Source: Lachnospiraceae bacterium (GTDB lineage Bacteria > Bacillota > Clostridia > Lachnospirales > Lachnospiraceae). Taken from it: a DNA stretch of 64,000 nucleotides. Under the pieces are notes generated by a model that worked only from the letters and a program-made list of their open reading frames with translations, ran no database searches and was not told the DNA's origin. How positions within the stretch are numbered: position 1 is the first letter of the stretch; every line of letters starts with the position of its first letter. The stretch lies in assembly GCA_015057505.1 (NCBI GenBank), contig SVEG01000008.1, positions 72,682 through 136,681 on the forward strand. Reading direction: 5' to 3'. Positions 17,209-26,282 of the stretch are shown here, piece after piece. The position numbers were made by a program, and so were the translations under genes.

Positions 17209-17269
17209 AATATTATCCTCCTTGCTTTACTTTGCAATTTTTTCTGATATCCTGATATAAATATAAAAC

Positions 17270-17296
17270 AGCAGGTGTCCAATAAACACACCTGCT
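17270..17296 (-). terminator. Terminator after the DUF3990 pair
   Basis: AGCAGGTGT and ACACCTGCT arms on the minus strand followed by TGTTTT. Confidence 0.85.
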
Positions 17297-17329
17297 ATTT
17301 CGTACATCTGTTCTGTTATTCTGTTTTTC

Positions 17330-17755
17330 CTACGCCACAACCTGTTCCCCAACTTTTTTCACTGCCAAATCAAGTTCCAAATCATGTAATCCGTTATATG
17401 CCGCACGAATAAAATCAAGCGGCACCAATTCAAGCACTTTTTTACTTGTCATATTGTAATACCACTGAAAATACGCGTAAAAACGACCAATCCAATCCGC
17501 AGAGAAACCACCGATTGCCTCACCTTTCTTGAGTTCATACTTATCATTTTTACAAAAATATATCCACAACTCTTTTGCATCAAGCGTACAGACATAAGCC
17601 TGTCCGTTATCGATAAACTCTCTTGTTCTGCTAGCCATATATTTTTTTATGAAATCTTCTACATCTATTCCCTTCTCATAGTCTGCGACCTCATCAAACA
17701 ATTTGCCCTGTGTCTCAACTACTTCTTGTAAGTATGCTTCGCTATATGGATGCAT
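17330..17755 (-). CDS. Partner of the DUF3990 protein, unknown function
   Basis: A 141-residue, mostly helical and acidic soluble protein that I do not recognise. Visible features are YMASRTREFIDNGQAY, a Trp/Phe/Tyr-rich middle (FSADWIGRFYAYFQWYYN) and a charged C-terminus. The ATG at 17755 lies eight bases after AGAGG and is preferred over the GTG at 17764, which is part of that site. It starts 18 bases after the DUF3990 gene and the pair shares one terminator, so antitoxin or substrate-adaptor roles are possible but unproven. Confidence 0.6.
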   Translation of the reverse strand: MHPYSEAYLQEVVETQGKLFDEVADYEKGIDVEDFIKKYMASRTREFIDNGQAYVCTLDAKELWIYFCKNDKYELKKGEAIGGFSADWIGRFYAYFQWYYNMTSKKVLELVPLDFIRAAYNGLHDLELDLAVKKVGEQVVA

Positions 17756-17773
17756 GCCATTCACCTCTGATTC

Positions 17774-18424
17774 TTAAATTAACGTACTGAATACATTGGT
17801 TACCTTATTCTTGTCGGAATCAATCAATGCCTTCATATTCTCACGAGCAGCTATATCTCTTATATTATACTTTTGATTAAACTCTTGATAATTTACAGAA
17901 ATTAAGCTGTTTTCTATCTCTCGCAACTTCGAATATGCCTTTTCCGTCTTTATACAATACTGAATTCCAAGACCGCCAAGTGACATCAGTTCTTCGAAAA
18001 TCTCTATATCTATTTCGTCTCTTACAAATGCTTTTGCAATATAAAAGTAAGAAGCATTTGCACGCCAACCTTTTATAACATCATATGACGATGTATCCAC
18101 TCCATACTTGTTTATAAACCGCTCCGACAGGACTCTATATCTCTTTGAATCATCTGCTTGTCTATGCTTCATAAGCTCAGCCAACCATGACAGAATATTT
18201 TCCCCTGAAAAGTCTAACACTGATAATTCTGTTGTATCTAATTCATATTTATGCACCCATCCGCTAACTTCTACCGGATTGCACACAGCCCACTCTCTCG
18301 CCAGTTCAATATCTTCAGTCAAATAAAAACCTCTGCCATAATCGTGTCTGTCTTCGCCTAATCCGTATGTAGGTGTAATTTTATCATTTGGACTTCCGTG
18401 ATATAAAATAATTTTGCTGTTCAT
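17774..18424 (-). CDS. DUF3990 protein, ADP-ribosyltransferase-like
   Basis: A 216-residue protein. IILYHGS (5-11) and GRGFYLT (30-36) match the first two motifs of the H-Y-E class of ADP-ribosyltransferase folds (His9, Tyr34), and KTEKA near residue 160 (Glu161) fits the third position seen in DUF3990 proteins. DUF3990 genes are commonly found as toxin-like halves of two-gene units in Clostridia. Transfer of ADP-ribose to a nucleic acid or protein is the inferred activity. The ATG has GGAGG six bases upstream, and a TATAAT lies in the upstream gap. Confidence 0.78.
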   Translation of the reverse strand: MNSKIILYHGSPNDKITPTYGLGEDRHDYGRGFYLTEDIELAREWAVCNPVEVSGWVHKYELDTTELSVLDFSGENILSWLAELMKHRQADDSKRYRVLSERFINKYGVDTSSYDVIKGWRANASYFYIAKAFVRDEIDIEIFEELMSLGGLGIQYCIKTEKAYSKLREIENSLISVNYQEFNQKYNIRDIAARENMKALIDSDKNKVTNVFSTLI

Positions 18425-18532
18425 CTTTACCTCCGAACAAACATTGCTTTTACAACATTTCTGTTAATATTATATCACAAATCAACAGTCACGCAAGGTT
18501 TCACTTAAAACATATAACCGCCTCTTTTGCAA

Positions 18533-19282
18533 CTAAATCCGTACTCCGAGCGTACGAAGCATATGCCTTGCAACTTCTTCGCGAGCTTCATTTATTATTT
18601 GTTCTAAATAATTTGCTTCTACACTATCGTTTCTTTCATTTCCTGCTCCGTGCCAAACACCGTCCGGAAACATCTCTGCAAGTTTCTTTGCCACCAGTTC
18701 ATATACAGCCTTATCAAGCTCATCTGCCTCACTCGCAAGATTTCTGCCATCATTTATAACCTTAAGACATCTTCCGTTCATAAGCTCGTACTCCGTTACA
18801 CCGTTTTCCCGGATTTCTTTTTCGATGTAAGTCTCTTCAAGATACACAGTATCTATTGCGCAATCCGCACCCACGTTACAGAGAACTGCACCATCCTTCA
18901 TAACCATAAAAGCCTGCTCGCTTATCACCTTTGCCGCATCCGTCGCCGTCACAAAAATATCCCCGTATCTTGCCGCCTCGTCCATCGCAGACACATCAAA
19001 TCCGTCCATAACTGCCTCAAGTGCTTTCACTACATTACTCTCCGCAACCGTCACTCTAGCTCCAAATGCTCTTGCCGTCCCGGCGATATCCTTGCCCTTC
19101 GCACCATAGCCTGCGACAACTACGTTTTTGCCCGCAAGCATAAGTCCTGTAAGATTTGTAACAAACGTCCATACAGCCTGCCCAATGCCGTAACATTTAT
19201 CCTCAAAAAGTCTGCATTTGTCAGCATCAAATGCCACTGACATTTTTTCTCTTTCCGCTTCTTTTTGTTTATCCGTCAACAT
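18533..19282 (-). CDS. Half-length adenosylhomocysteinase homologue (NAD-binding domain)
   Basis: The 249 residues match the NAD-binding and C-terminal part of S-adenosylhomocysteine hydrolase: GIGQAVWTFVTNLTGLMLAG, the VVAGYGAKGKDIAGTARAFG Rossmann loop (about 54-73), KALEAVMDGF and DIFVTATDA. The N-terminal substrate-binding domain of the usual 420-470 residue enzyme is absent, and the final K-(P)DHYRY tail is not recognisable. Yet AAAGGAG lies six bases before the ATG and there is no upstream homologous sequence, so this looks like an intact short gene and not a fresh deletion. It may be a cofactor-binding regulator or an enzyme with another substrate. Confidence 0.8.
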   Translation of the reverse strand: MLTDKQKEAEREKMSVAFDADKCRLFEDKCYGIGQAVWTFVTNLTGLMLAGKNVVVAGYGAKGKDIAGTARAFGARVTVAESNVVKALEAVMDGFDVSAMDEAARYGDIFVTATDAAKVISEQAFMVMKDGAVLCNVGADCAIDTVYLEETYIEKEIRENGVTEYELMNGRCLKVINDGRNLASEADELDKAVYELVAKKLAEMFPDGVWHGAGNERNDSVEANYLEQIINEAREEVARHMLRTLGVRI

Positions 19283-19308
19283 TTTTTCTCCTTTATCAAA
19301 TGTCTGTG

Positions 19309-20202
19309 TCAGTCATTCCCTGTATCCTGCGCCATTGTATCTTTTACCATAAGCACAGTTGCAAGCAGCATAATCAGAAAAGCTACATAGAACTGAACAT
19401 TAGGCCGTTCTCCCAACAAAATCATACTAAATGCCACTCCCAAAAAGGGTGCGACAGAATAAAAAGCACTCGTTTTTGCGGCGCCCAAATCCTTTTGCGC
19501 CATTATATAAAAATTAATGCTGAGTCCATATGCCACAAAACCAAGTAAAAGAATGCCAATAAGGTATTTTATCTCAGGAAACTGTTCGCCTAAAATAAGC
19601 GCAATTATAAGGCTTCCCAAACCTGAAAAACATCCCTTTATAATAACAATCTCCACTGAGCTTTTACTGCTTATCTTCTTAGTGCAGTTATTTTCAAAGC
19701 CCCAGCAAACACACGCACCGAGCACAAATAATGAGCCTAAATTAAACGAAAAGCTTCCTGCACCCTCAAACCCCAGAATAATGCTTGCCAATGTAACCAT
19801 AAAAATCGCAGCAAACAACCGCTTTGAAATTATTTCTTTAAAGATAAACAGCGCAATCAGCGACGTTGCAACAATTTCAAAATTGTTAAGGAGCGACACG
19901 TTCGCAGAGTCCGTACACGCAATACCCAACATAAGAAAAATAGGTGCAGCAATATCTAATACCACCATCGCAATCGTATACGGAAGCTCCTTTTTGGTAA
20001 GAGGCTCCTTAATCGTAACCTTTCCAAATGCTTTCCCGATACCGCTGTATATCAACAACCCAAAACCTGCACCCAGATACAAAAAAGCCGCCATCATGGT
20101 AGGTCCTGCATTTTCTAAAAGCAATTTTGACAGCGGCACGTTAATCGCATAAAGTGCCGCCGCAAGTATTGCATAAATAATTGCAAGTTTCTTTGTCTTC
20201 AA
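19309..20202 (-). CDS. EamA/DMT-family transporter
   Basis: A 297-residue integral membrane protein with about ten hydrophobic segments arranged as two EamA repeats (about 5-140 and 155-290). The second repeat contains GAAKTSAFYSVAPFLGVAFS, a typical EamA end motif. It probably exports metabolites; the substrate is unknown. The start appears to be TTG at 20202, with TGGAG eight bases before. It lies 26 bases upstream of the half-length adenosylhomocysteinase gene and is probably cotranscribed. Confidence 0.87.
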   Translation of the reverse strand: MKTKKLAIIYAILAAALYAINVPLSKLLLENAGPTMMAAFLYLGAGFGLLIYSGIGKAFGKVTIKEPLTKKELPYTIAMVVLDIAAPIFLMLGIACTDSANVSLLNNFEIVATSLIALFIFKEIISKRLFAAIFMVTLASIILGFEGAGSFSFNLGSLFVLGACVCWGFENNCTKKISSKSSVEIVIIKGCFSGLGSLIIALILGEQFPEIKYLIGILLLGFVAYGLSINFYIMAQKDLGAAKTSAFYSVAPFLGVAFSMILLGERPNVQFYVAFLIMLLATVLMVKDTMAQDTGND

Positions 20203-20247
20203 TTCTGATACTCCATATATTTTATAATATATTAATCTCCTATAATC

Positions 20248-21315
20248 CTACCACATATCCGCAACTTCCGCGCACATTATAAGAAATGCGCCCACACCGT
20301 GTAAATCATTGGTCGAAACAGGTCTGTTTACATAGTACTCATAATTGCCAACTCCCGTACCAACGCAGACCTCACCCACAAGCAAATCCTCGCCGTCATA
20401 TTTAAGCGAATTAATCACTGCCTCGTAGCCTCGTTTTGCATTCTCCAAATATTCTTTTCCGAGGATACCTTTTCTCACTGCCTTGCACATAGCTGCCACA
20501 TACAAACAACTGCAAGAGTTCTCAAGCCAGTTATCCGCTCTGTCGCCCTTGTCTACAACCTGATACCAGCGTCCCTCTGCGGACTGGAACTTAGCAAGCG
20601 CCGTAAGCAAATCCTTTACCATTCTGCAAAGTTCGTTGTACTTAGGATGTGTCTCAGGAATAAAGTCAAGATCATCAAGCACTGCCACCGGAACCCAACC
20701 AATAGAACGTCCCCAGAACTCGGGCGCGTGACCTGTCACTTTATCTGCCCAGAAAATACTTCTCTTGTAATCGTAGGCATGATACAAAAGTCCTGTCTTC
20801 TCGTCCTTCGTATTTTTCTCCATAAGAAGCGCCTGAAAAGCCACTTCGTCAAACAAGTCCGCCCTGTCAAAACGCGCACCGTACTCCGCAAGAATCGGAC
20901 CACCCATATAAAGACCATCAAGCCACATTTCGTTCGGATGCCATTCCTTATGGAAAAAACCGCCCTCTTCAGTCTTCGGATAATTGTCCATATCATTTAT
21001 AAGTCTGTCGAGTGCTTTTTTGTACTTGGCATCGCCTGTCTTCTCGTATAACGGGAACAGCAAAATTCCCGGCTGGATATCGTCCATCTGCCCTTTATTG
21101 TAATCAAAAATATTGCCGTCCTCGTCCATCATTGCATCCACATATGTCTTTATGTAATTAAAATATTCCTCGTTGCCGGACAAAAGATAATTCTTATAAA
21201 CTCCCGATAAAAACACTCCCTGGTGATAGTGAAAACGTCCCTTCGGCGGAAGCTCTTCTGCCTTGTGATGCCTCATCATTGTTTCGATTGATTGTTTTGC
21301 ATACTTGTTAATCAT
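20248..21315 (-). CDS. GH105 unsaturated rhamnogalacturonyl hydrolase
   Basis: A 355-residue (alpha/alpha)6-barrel enzyme of the YteR/YesR group. It removes the unsaturated galacturonyl residue from oligosaccharides released by rhamnogalacturonan lyases. The catalytic Asp lies in the EMWLDGLYMGGP motif (about residues 128-139); FWGRSIGWVPVAVLD and the Trp-rich substrate groove are also typical. No signal peptide is seen, so it acts in the cytosol on imported oligosaccharides. The ATG at 21315 is preceded by GGAGGGG; the longer open frame upstream has no ribosome binding site. Its sugar products feed the hexuronate genes at 5.8-10.9 kb. Confidence 0.9.
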   Translation of the reverse strand: MINKYAKQSIETMMRHHKAEELPPKGRFHYHQGVFLSGVYKNYLLSGNEEYFNYIKTYVDAMMDEDGNIFDYNKGQMDDIQPGILLFPLYEKTGDAKYKKALDRLINDMDNYPKTEEGGFFHKEWHPNEMWLDGLYMGGPILAEYGARFDRADLFDEVAFQALLMEKNTKDEKTGLLYHAYDYKRSIFWADKVTGHAPEFWGRSIGWVPVAVLDDLDFIPETHPKYNELCRMVKDLLTALAKFQSAEGRWYQVVDKGDRADNWLENSCSCLYVAAMCKAVRKGILGKEYLENAKRGYEAVINSLKYDGEDLLVGEVCVGTGVGNYEYYVNRPVSTNDLHGVGAFLIMCAEVADMW

Positions 21316-21428
21316 GGGTGTCCCCTCCGTTTTCATATATTCTGTTATAAGTATAGCACAAAATCCTCCGCAAAGCACTCTGATTTGTCATTATTTTCAC
21401 AAATTTTACGCCACACCCTTTTTTAATA

Positions 21429-21457
21429 TTGTTTTTACGCGAATTTCATTGTATAAT
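21429..21457 (+). promoter_or_regulatory. Promoter of gpmI
   Basis: TTGTTT, 17-base spacer, TATAAT, 45 bases before the gene. Confidence 0.7.
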
Positions 21458-21501
21458 GTAGCATTGATGACAAAGATAATAATATATGGAGGCATAAATC
21501 T

Positions 21502-23070
21502 ATGGATAAGAAAGTTTTACTCGTAGTTATGGACGGTATCGGATTCAGCAAAACAGGTATCGGCGATGCTGTATCTGCTGCTAACACACCTGTCCTTGAC
21601 AAATTACTTAAAGAGTGCCCTAACACCAGACTTAATGCTCACGGCTGTGCCGTAGGTCTTCCTTCTGATGATGATATGGGTAACAGCGAGGTTGGTCACA
21701 ACGCTCTCGGCTGCGGTCAGATTTATTCACAGGGCGCAAAGCTTGTTAATGAATCTATCGAAAGCGGCAAAATGTACGCTTCACAGGCTTGGAACGAGGT
21801 AGTTGACAACTGTACAGCTAACAACTCAACATTACATTTTATCGGTCTTCTTTCAGACGGTAATGTTCATTCCAATATTTCTCACTTAATCGAGATGATT
21901 AAGAAAGCAAAAGCAAGCGGTGTTAAATCAGTTCGCATCCACGCTTTGCTTGACGGTCGTGATGTTCCCGCTACAAGCGCACACGTTTATATTGAGCAGC
22001 TTGAAAATGTTCTTGCGGAGCTTAACGGTGCAGACTTCGACGCTAAGATTGCAAGCGGCGGCGGACGTATGAAGATTACTATGGACCGTTACGAGGCTGA
22101 CTGGAACATGGTTAAGCTTGGTTGGGAGACACATGTACTTGGTCTCGGACGCCAGTTTGCTACTGCCCTTGAAGCAATCGAAACATACCGTAACGAGCTT
22201 GGTGTAATCGATCAGGATCTTCCTGCTTTCGTTATCGCAAAAGACGGCAAGCCTGTTGGTACAATCGTTGACAATGACAGCGTTGTTCTTTTCAACTTCC
22301 GTGGCGACCGTGCATTAGAGCTTTCACAGGCATTTGATTATGATGAGTTCAATCATTTTGACCGTGTAAGACGTCCCAACGTTGTTTATGCAGGTATGCT
22401 TCAGTACGACGGAGATTTGAATCTTCCTAAGCGTTACCTTGTAAATCCTCCTGAGATTCATGACACATTGTCAGAACTCCTTGTTGCTAACAAGCTTAAT
22501 CAGTACGCAGTTTCCGAGACACAGAAATTTGGTCACGTTACATATTTCTGGAACGGAAATAAGAGTGAGAAATTCAGCGAAGAATTAGAGACATTCAAAG
22601 AGATTCCTTCGGACAAGGTTTCTTTCGACGAGCGTCCTTGGATGAAATCTGCAGAGATTACAGATGACTTAATCGAAGCTATCAAGACAGAGAAATACGA
22701 CTTTATCCGCTGTAACTTCCCTAACGGTGACATGGTTGGTCACACAGGTAACATGGACGCAGTTATCACATCAGTTGAGGCTGTTGACCTTGCACTTGCA
22801 AGACTTCTTAAGGTTGCTGAAGAATACAACGTTACTGTTCTTATCACAGCTGACCACGGTAACGCTGATGAGATGTTCGAGAAGAATAAGAAGGGTGAAT
22901 TACAGGTTCGTACTGCTCATTCACTTAATCAGGTACCTTTTATCATCGTTGATAAGAATACTACCTATACAATCAAAGATGGCGTATACGGCCTTGCAAA
23001 TGTTGCTCCGACCGTTGCTTCTATCTTCGGACTTACTGCTCCCAAGTCATGGGAAGACAGCATGATTTAA
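21502..23070 (+). CDS. gpmI: 2,3-bisphosphoglycerate-independent phosphoglycerate mutase
   Basis: Interconverts 3- and 2-phosphoglycerate in glycolysis using two Mn ions. The 522 residues are standard length. The N-terminal VVMDGIGFSKTGIGDAV and the DDDMGNSEVGHNALG motif holding the catalytic Ser are present, as are HIHALLDGRDVP-type and RCNFPNGDMVGHTG metal motifs and the late ITADHGNADEM. It is transcribed alone between its own promoter and a terminator, against the direction of its neighbours. Codon use is strongly biased, as expected for a highly expressed gene. Confidence 0.97.
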   Translation: MDKKVLLVVMDGIGFSKTGIGDAVSAANTPVLDKLLKECPNTRLNAHGCAVGLPSDDDMGNSEVGHNALGCGQIYSQGAKLVNESIESGKMYASQAWNEVVDNCTANNSTLHFIGLLSDGNVHSNISHLIEMIKKAKASGVKSVRIHALLDGRDVPATSAHVYIEQLENVLAELNGADFDAKIASGGGRMKITMDRYEADWNMVKLGWETHVLGLGRQFATALEAIETYRNELGVIDQDLPAFVIAKDGKPVGTIVDNDSVVLFNFRGDRALELSQAFDYDEFNHFDRVRRPNVVYAGMLQYDGDLNLPKRYLVNPPEIHDTLSELLVANKLNQYAVSETQKFGHVTYFWNGNKSEKFSEELETFKEIPSDKVSFDERPWMKSAEITDDLIEAIKTEKYDFIRCNFPNGDMVGHTGNMDAVITSVEAVDLALARLLKVAEEYNVTVLITADHGNADEMFEKNKKGELQVRTAHSLNQVPFIIVDKNTTYTIKDGVYGLANVAPTVASIFGLTAPKSWEDSMI

Positions 23071-23082
23071 TAACTTAAACAC

Positions 23083-23113
23083 AAAAGGTTGTCGCGAATC
23101 ACGACAACCTTTT
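23083..23113. terminator. Bidirectional terminator after gpmI
   Basis: AAAAGGTTGTCG and CGACAACCTTTT arms with a short loop followed by T-rich sequence. The minus-strand gene ends inside it. Confidence 0.88.
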
Positions 23114-23536
23114 TATTTTGCTAAGTTCATTTTCTGTAACAACTGTAATTCCGTGTTTCTTAAGTAATTCTGTAGTAACGCCATCGCCATCTGTAAGTGT
23201 TCCGGTGAATGTACCATCATATATCTTGCCACAACCACAGGATGGACTTTTAGCCTTAAAGATTGCATATTTGCAGTCAAAAGTCTGTGCCATACGAAGA
23301 GCCTCTTCTGCGCCACGCACAAAATTCTCTGTGACATCTATACCTTCTTTATTTACAACCTTATCTCCGAGTCTCTCTGACGGTACTCTGGGCGTTGTAA
23401 GACCACCATACACCTCCGGACAGAACGGCACAAGATTGTGTTTATCGGCAAGTTCTTTTAATTCTTCTCTCAGATTATTTCCACCGTCGTATTTACAATT
23501 AACGCCAAGAAGGCATGCGCTGACAAGTATATTCAT
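23099..23536 (-). CDS. DUF523 family protein
   Basis: A 145-residue protein of the DUF523 family, with the N-terminal ILVSACLLGVNCKYDGGNN and the KAKSPSCGCGKIYDGTF motif. The conserved Cys residues suggest metal or sulfur chemistry, but the function is not established. The ATG at 23536 has GGAGG five bases upstream; the longer open frame lacks a site. The stop lies in the hairpin shared with gpmI. Confidence 0.87.
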   Translation of the reverse strand: MNILVSACLLGVNCKYDGGNNLREELKELADKHNLVPFCPEVYGGLTTPRVPSERLGDKVVNKEGIDVTENFVRGAEEALRMAQTFDCKYAIFKAKSPSCGCGKIYDGTFTGTLTDGDGVTTELLKKHGITVVTENELSKIKRLS

Positions 23537-23592
23537 CGTTTCCTCCGACCAAGTAACCAAATATTTTTTAATGTCTAATTTAACACTGTGCT

Positions 23593-24867
23593 TTATGCTT
23601 CTTTATTTTCAGCACGTACAGAATCCTCAGCATCTTCCTTACTTTCCACCAAAGTCTTCGATTCCTCGTTATCAGCAACCTCAACACGCTGACCGTCTGC
23701 CTCCGTAGCCGCAACTGCCACTGCCGCCGCTTTCTTTTTATCAAGTCTGTCATCAATCGCTTCCTTGAACAATGTATAAAGCACTGAACAAAGCGGTACG
23801 CTAACTAAGATTCCAACAACGCTGAACAAATTGCCACCGACAATTACTGCAATAATTACAAGAAGTCCCGGAAGGCCAATGGATTTACCTACTACCTTCG
23901 GGTAAATAAGGTTACCCTCAAGCTGCTGGAGCACAACGATGAAAATTAAGAACAAAAGCGCTTTCATCGGGTCAACCATCACAATAAGTATCGCGGAAAT
24001 TCCGCCGCCAATCCACGCGCCGAACATCGGAATAAGTGCAGTCACGCCTACAAGCACGGATACAACCGATGCGTACGGAAAACCGAATATAAGCATACCT
24101 ACAAAACAAAGTCCACCGAGAATACATGCCTCAAGAAGCTGCCCTGTTATGAAGCTTGCAAAAGACTGTCTTGAAAGTCTTGCCACTTCCATAACTTTTT
24201 CATAATGTGCTTCTTTAAGAAAAGCTCTCGCCGCTTTTTCACAAATATCTGCAATTCGTTCCTTCTGAAGCAATACATATATCGCAATAATAATTGCAAC
24301 GATAAGATCAAAAAGTGTTGAAAATATAGATCCGGACAGAGATGTTGCAATACTTATCGCGGACTGCGAACCAATCTTTAACCACTTAAATGCGGTTTCC
24401 TGTATTTCATCCCAGTTAACCTGTAATTCCTTAAGGTTATCGACAGAGAGATTAAGATTGTCCATTATTACAATCACTTCTTCAATAAGCATCTCAACAA
24501 ATGCGGGCACCGCTACTGCAATCATCCTCATGGTCTCGCCAATCTGAGGGATAATTATCCACAAAAACAGTGTTATCGCTCCGAATACAGTAATAATTGT
24601 AAGGATAAGACTGAGCGGTCTTTTAAGCTTTCTTATTCCTGCCTTCTTGCTTTTGCCAAGTCCTTTTAATATTTTCTCATCAAAGAACGCCATAAAAATA
24701 TTAAGTACAAACGCAAGACAAAGTCCAAGGATTACCGGTGAAATAATTCCTGTAAACCAACCCCAAAAAGCACCTATTACCTCAGGATTCTGAGCAACCG
24801 TATACAAAAGAATCGCAAATGTTATAAGAAAAATCCATTTCTTCATATTACCCTTCTTTAAATCCAT
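23593..24867 (-). CDS. AI-2E family membrane protein
   Basis: A 424-residue member of the PerM/YtvI/AI-2E transporter family with about eight membrane segments. Family signatures are the FYFPYASVVSVLVGVTALIPMFGAWIGG-type region (here near residues 270-290) and the following LQQLEGNLIYPKVVGKSIGLP. The last 45 residues are a charged, Ala/Glu-rich cytosolic tail, longer than usual. Substrates proposed for the family range from autoinducer-2 to ions; none can be chosen here. The MATE gene lies 12 bases upstream on the same strand, so they may share a transcript. Confidence 0.88.
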   Translation of the reverse strand: MDLKKGNMKKWIFLITFAILLYTVAQNPEVIGAFWGWFTGIISPVILGLCLAFVLNIFMAFFDEKILKGLGKSKKAGIRKLKRPLSLILTIITVFGAITLFLWIIIPQIGETMRMIAVAVPAFVEMLIEEVIVIMDNLNLSVDNLKELQVNWDEIQETAFKWLKIGSQSAISIATSLSGSIFSTLFDLIVAIIIAIYVLLQKERIADICEKAARAFLKEAHYEKVMEVARLSRQSFASFITGQLLEACILGGLCFVGMLIFGFPYASVVSVLVGVTALIPMFGAWIGGGISAILIVMVDPMKALLFLIFIVVLQQLEGNLIYPKVVGKSIGLPGLLVIIAVIVGGNLFSVVGILVSVPLCSVLYTLFKEAIDDRLDKKKAAAVAVAATEADGQRVEVADNEESKTLVESKEDAEDSVRAENKEA

Positions 24868-24879
24868 TCCTTCTCCTCC

Positions 24880-26265
24880 TTAATTAACAATATTGTTAAG
24901 CCATACACCTTTCTTAACCAATATGAAACCAATTACGCATTTTATGATATCAATACCCTGACAAAGAGCAAATATAGGTAAAATTGTAAGCGGTGTACAT
25001 TCCGTAAGGAAAAATGCAAACGGTATGACAATACACCATACATATGCACTATCAAACAAAAATGTTATAAAAGTCTTACCGCCCGAACGAAGTGTAAAAT
25101 AACTGGCGTGAATAAATGCACACAACGGCATAAAACATGCCATAATCTTTATCATGGATGTCGCAAGTGCTTTAACCACATCCGGTGCCTCATAAAGTTC
25201 CGGAAACAGGGGCGCCACAAAAATCATTGCCGTACCCATGATAAGACAGGTAAACACCGAAAACGCAAGTATCTGTGTATTCTGTTCCTTTGCTTCCTTC
25301 ATCTTACCTGCACCGAGAAGCTGTCCGATTATAATTGAAACCGCACTTCCGAGCGAAATAAACACTACATTGAATACATTGTTAAGTACTGATGAAATAT
25401 TAACCGCCGCAATAATATCTATACCTTTTGTCGAATATCTCTGATTAAGCACTGACATACCGAGTGCCCAGAGAACTTCGTTTGCCATAAGTGGCATGCC
25501 TCTTTTTATAATATCTTTTACAAGCTCACCCGGTATATAAAACGAACGGTACGCTCCTACAATAAATGGATTCTCATCTGTTCTAAAATGCGTCCAGATA
25601 AGCAGCATAAATAGCTCGACAAATCTTGAAATAACGGTTGCTACTGCGGCACCGTATACACCGAGCTTCGGAAAACCACATACACCAAAAATAAGGAGAA
25701 TATTAAACAAAAAATTAACTACAACAGCCGTAGCACCCGAAAGCATCGGTACAAGTGTCTGTCCCGTCTCCCTAAGAGTACTTGCATATACCTGCGCTAT
25801 GGTATACGGAAGCAACCCTATTACCATTATCTTGATATAATTCTTACCGTACATGAGGACCTTGGTAATATCGCCTGACTCTGCCGTATCACCCTCATGC
25901 AGGAAAAGATTGATAAGCGGCTCTGAAAAGAACATAAATATAACACATCCGATTATTACCGCTATCAAACATATGATAAGCTTAAATCTGAAGGCATGCT
26001 TTACACCCTCATTATCGCCTTTTCCAAAAAACTGCGTACCGAAAATTCCGGCACCTGATATTGCTCCGAATACACAAATGTTATATACAAAAATGAACTG
26101 ATTGACAATCGCAACACCGGACATTTCCTCGGTACCGAGTCGTCCGACCATGATATTATCCAGCAAACTTACAAAGTTCGTTATACCGTTCTGGATTATT
26201 ATCGGAATTGTAATCATCAGTACCATTTTGTAAAACTGTCGTGTACCGATTAATTTCTTTAACAT
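24880..26265 (-). CDS. MATE-family efflux transporter
   Basis: A 461-residue, twelve-segment membrane protein with two MATE repeats. The N-terminal ITNFVSLLDNIMVGRLGTEE is the typical first signature and the mid-protein LRETGQTLVPMLSGATAVVVN region matches the family. It probably exports cationic compounds or drugs using a Na+ or H+ gradient. It begins 17 bases after the preceding small membrane-anchored protein gene ends. Confidence 0.92.
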   Translation of the reverse strand: MLKKLIGTRQFYKMVLMITIPIIIQNGITNFVSLLDNIMVGRLGTEEMSGVAIVNQFIFVYNICVFGAISGAGIFGTQFFGKGDNEGVKHAFRFKLIICLIAVIIGCVIFMFFSEPLINLFLHEGDTAESGDITKVLMYGKNYIKIMVIGLLPYTIAQVYASTLRETGQTLVPMLSGATAVVVNFLFNILLIFGVCGFPKLGVYGAAVATVISRFVELFMLLIWTHFRTDENPFIVGAYRSFYIPGELVKDIIKRGMPLMANEVLWALGMSVLNQRYSTKGIDIIAAVNISSVLNNVFNVVFISLGSAVSIIIGQLLGAGKMKEAKEQNTQILAFSVFTCLIMGTAMIFVAPLFPELYEAPDVVKALATSMIKIMACFMPLCAFIHASYFTLRSGGKTFITFLFDSAYVWCIVIPFAFFLTECTPLTILPIFALCQGIDIIKCVIGFILVKKGVWLNNIVN

Positions 26266-26282
26266 AATACTTTTTCCTATCG

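Noticed and set aside
18650-19240. A 196-codon plus-strand frame opposite the adenosylhomocysteinase-like gene
   Set aside because: No ribosome binding site and low-complexity Cys/His/Leu composition; shadow frame.
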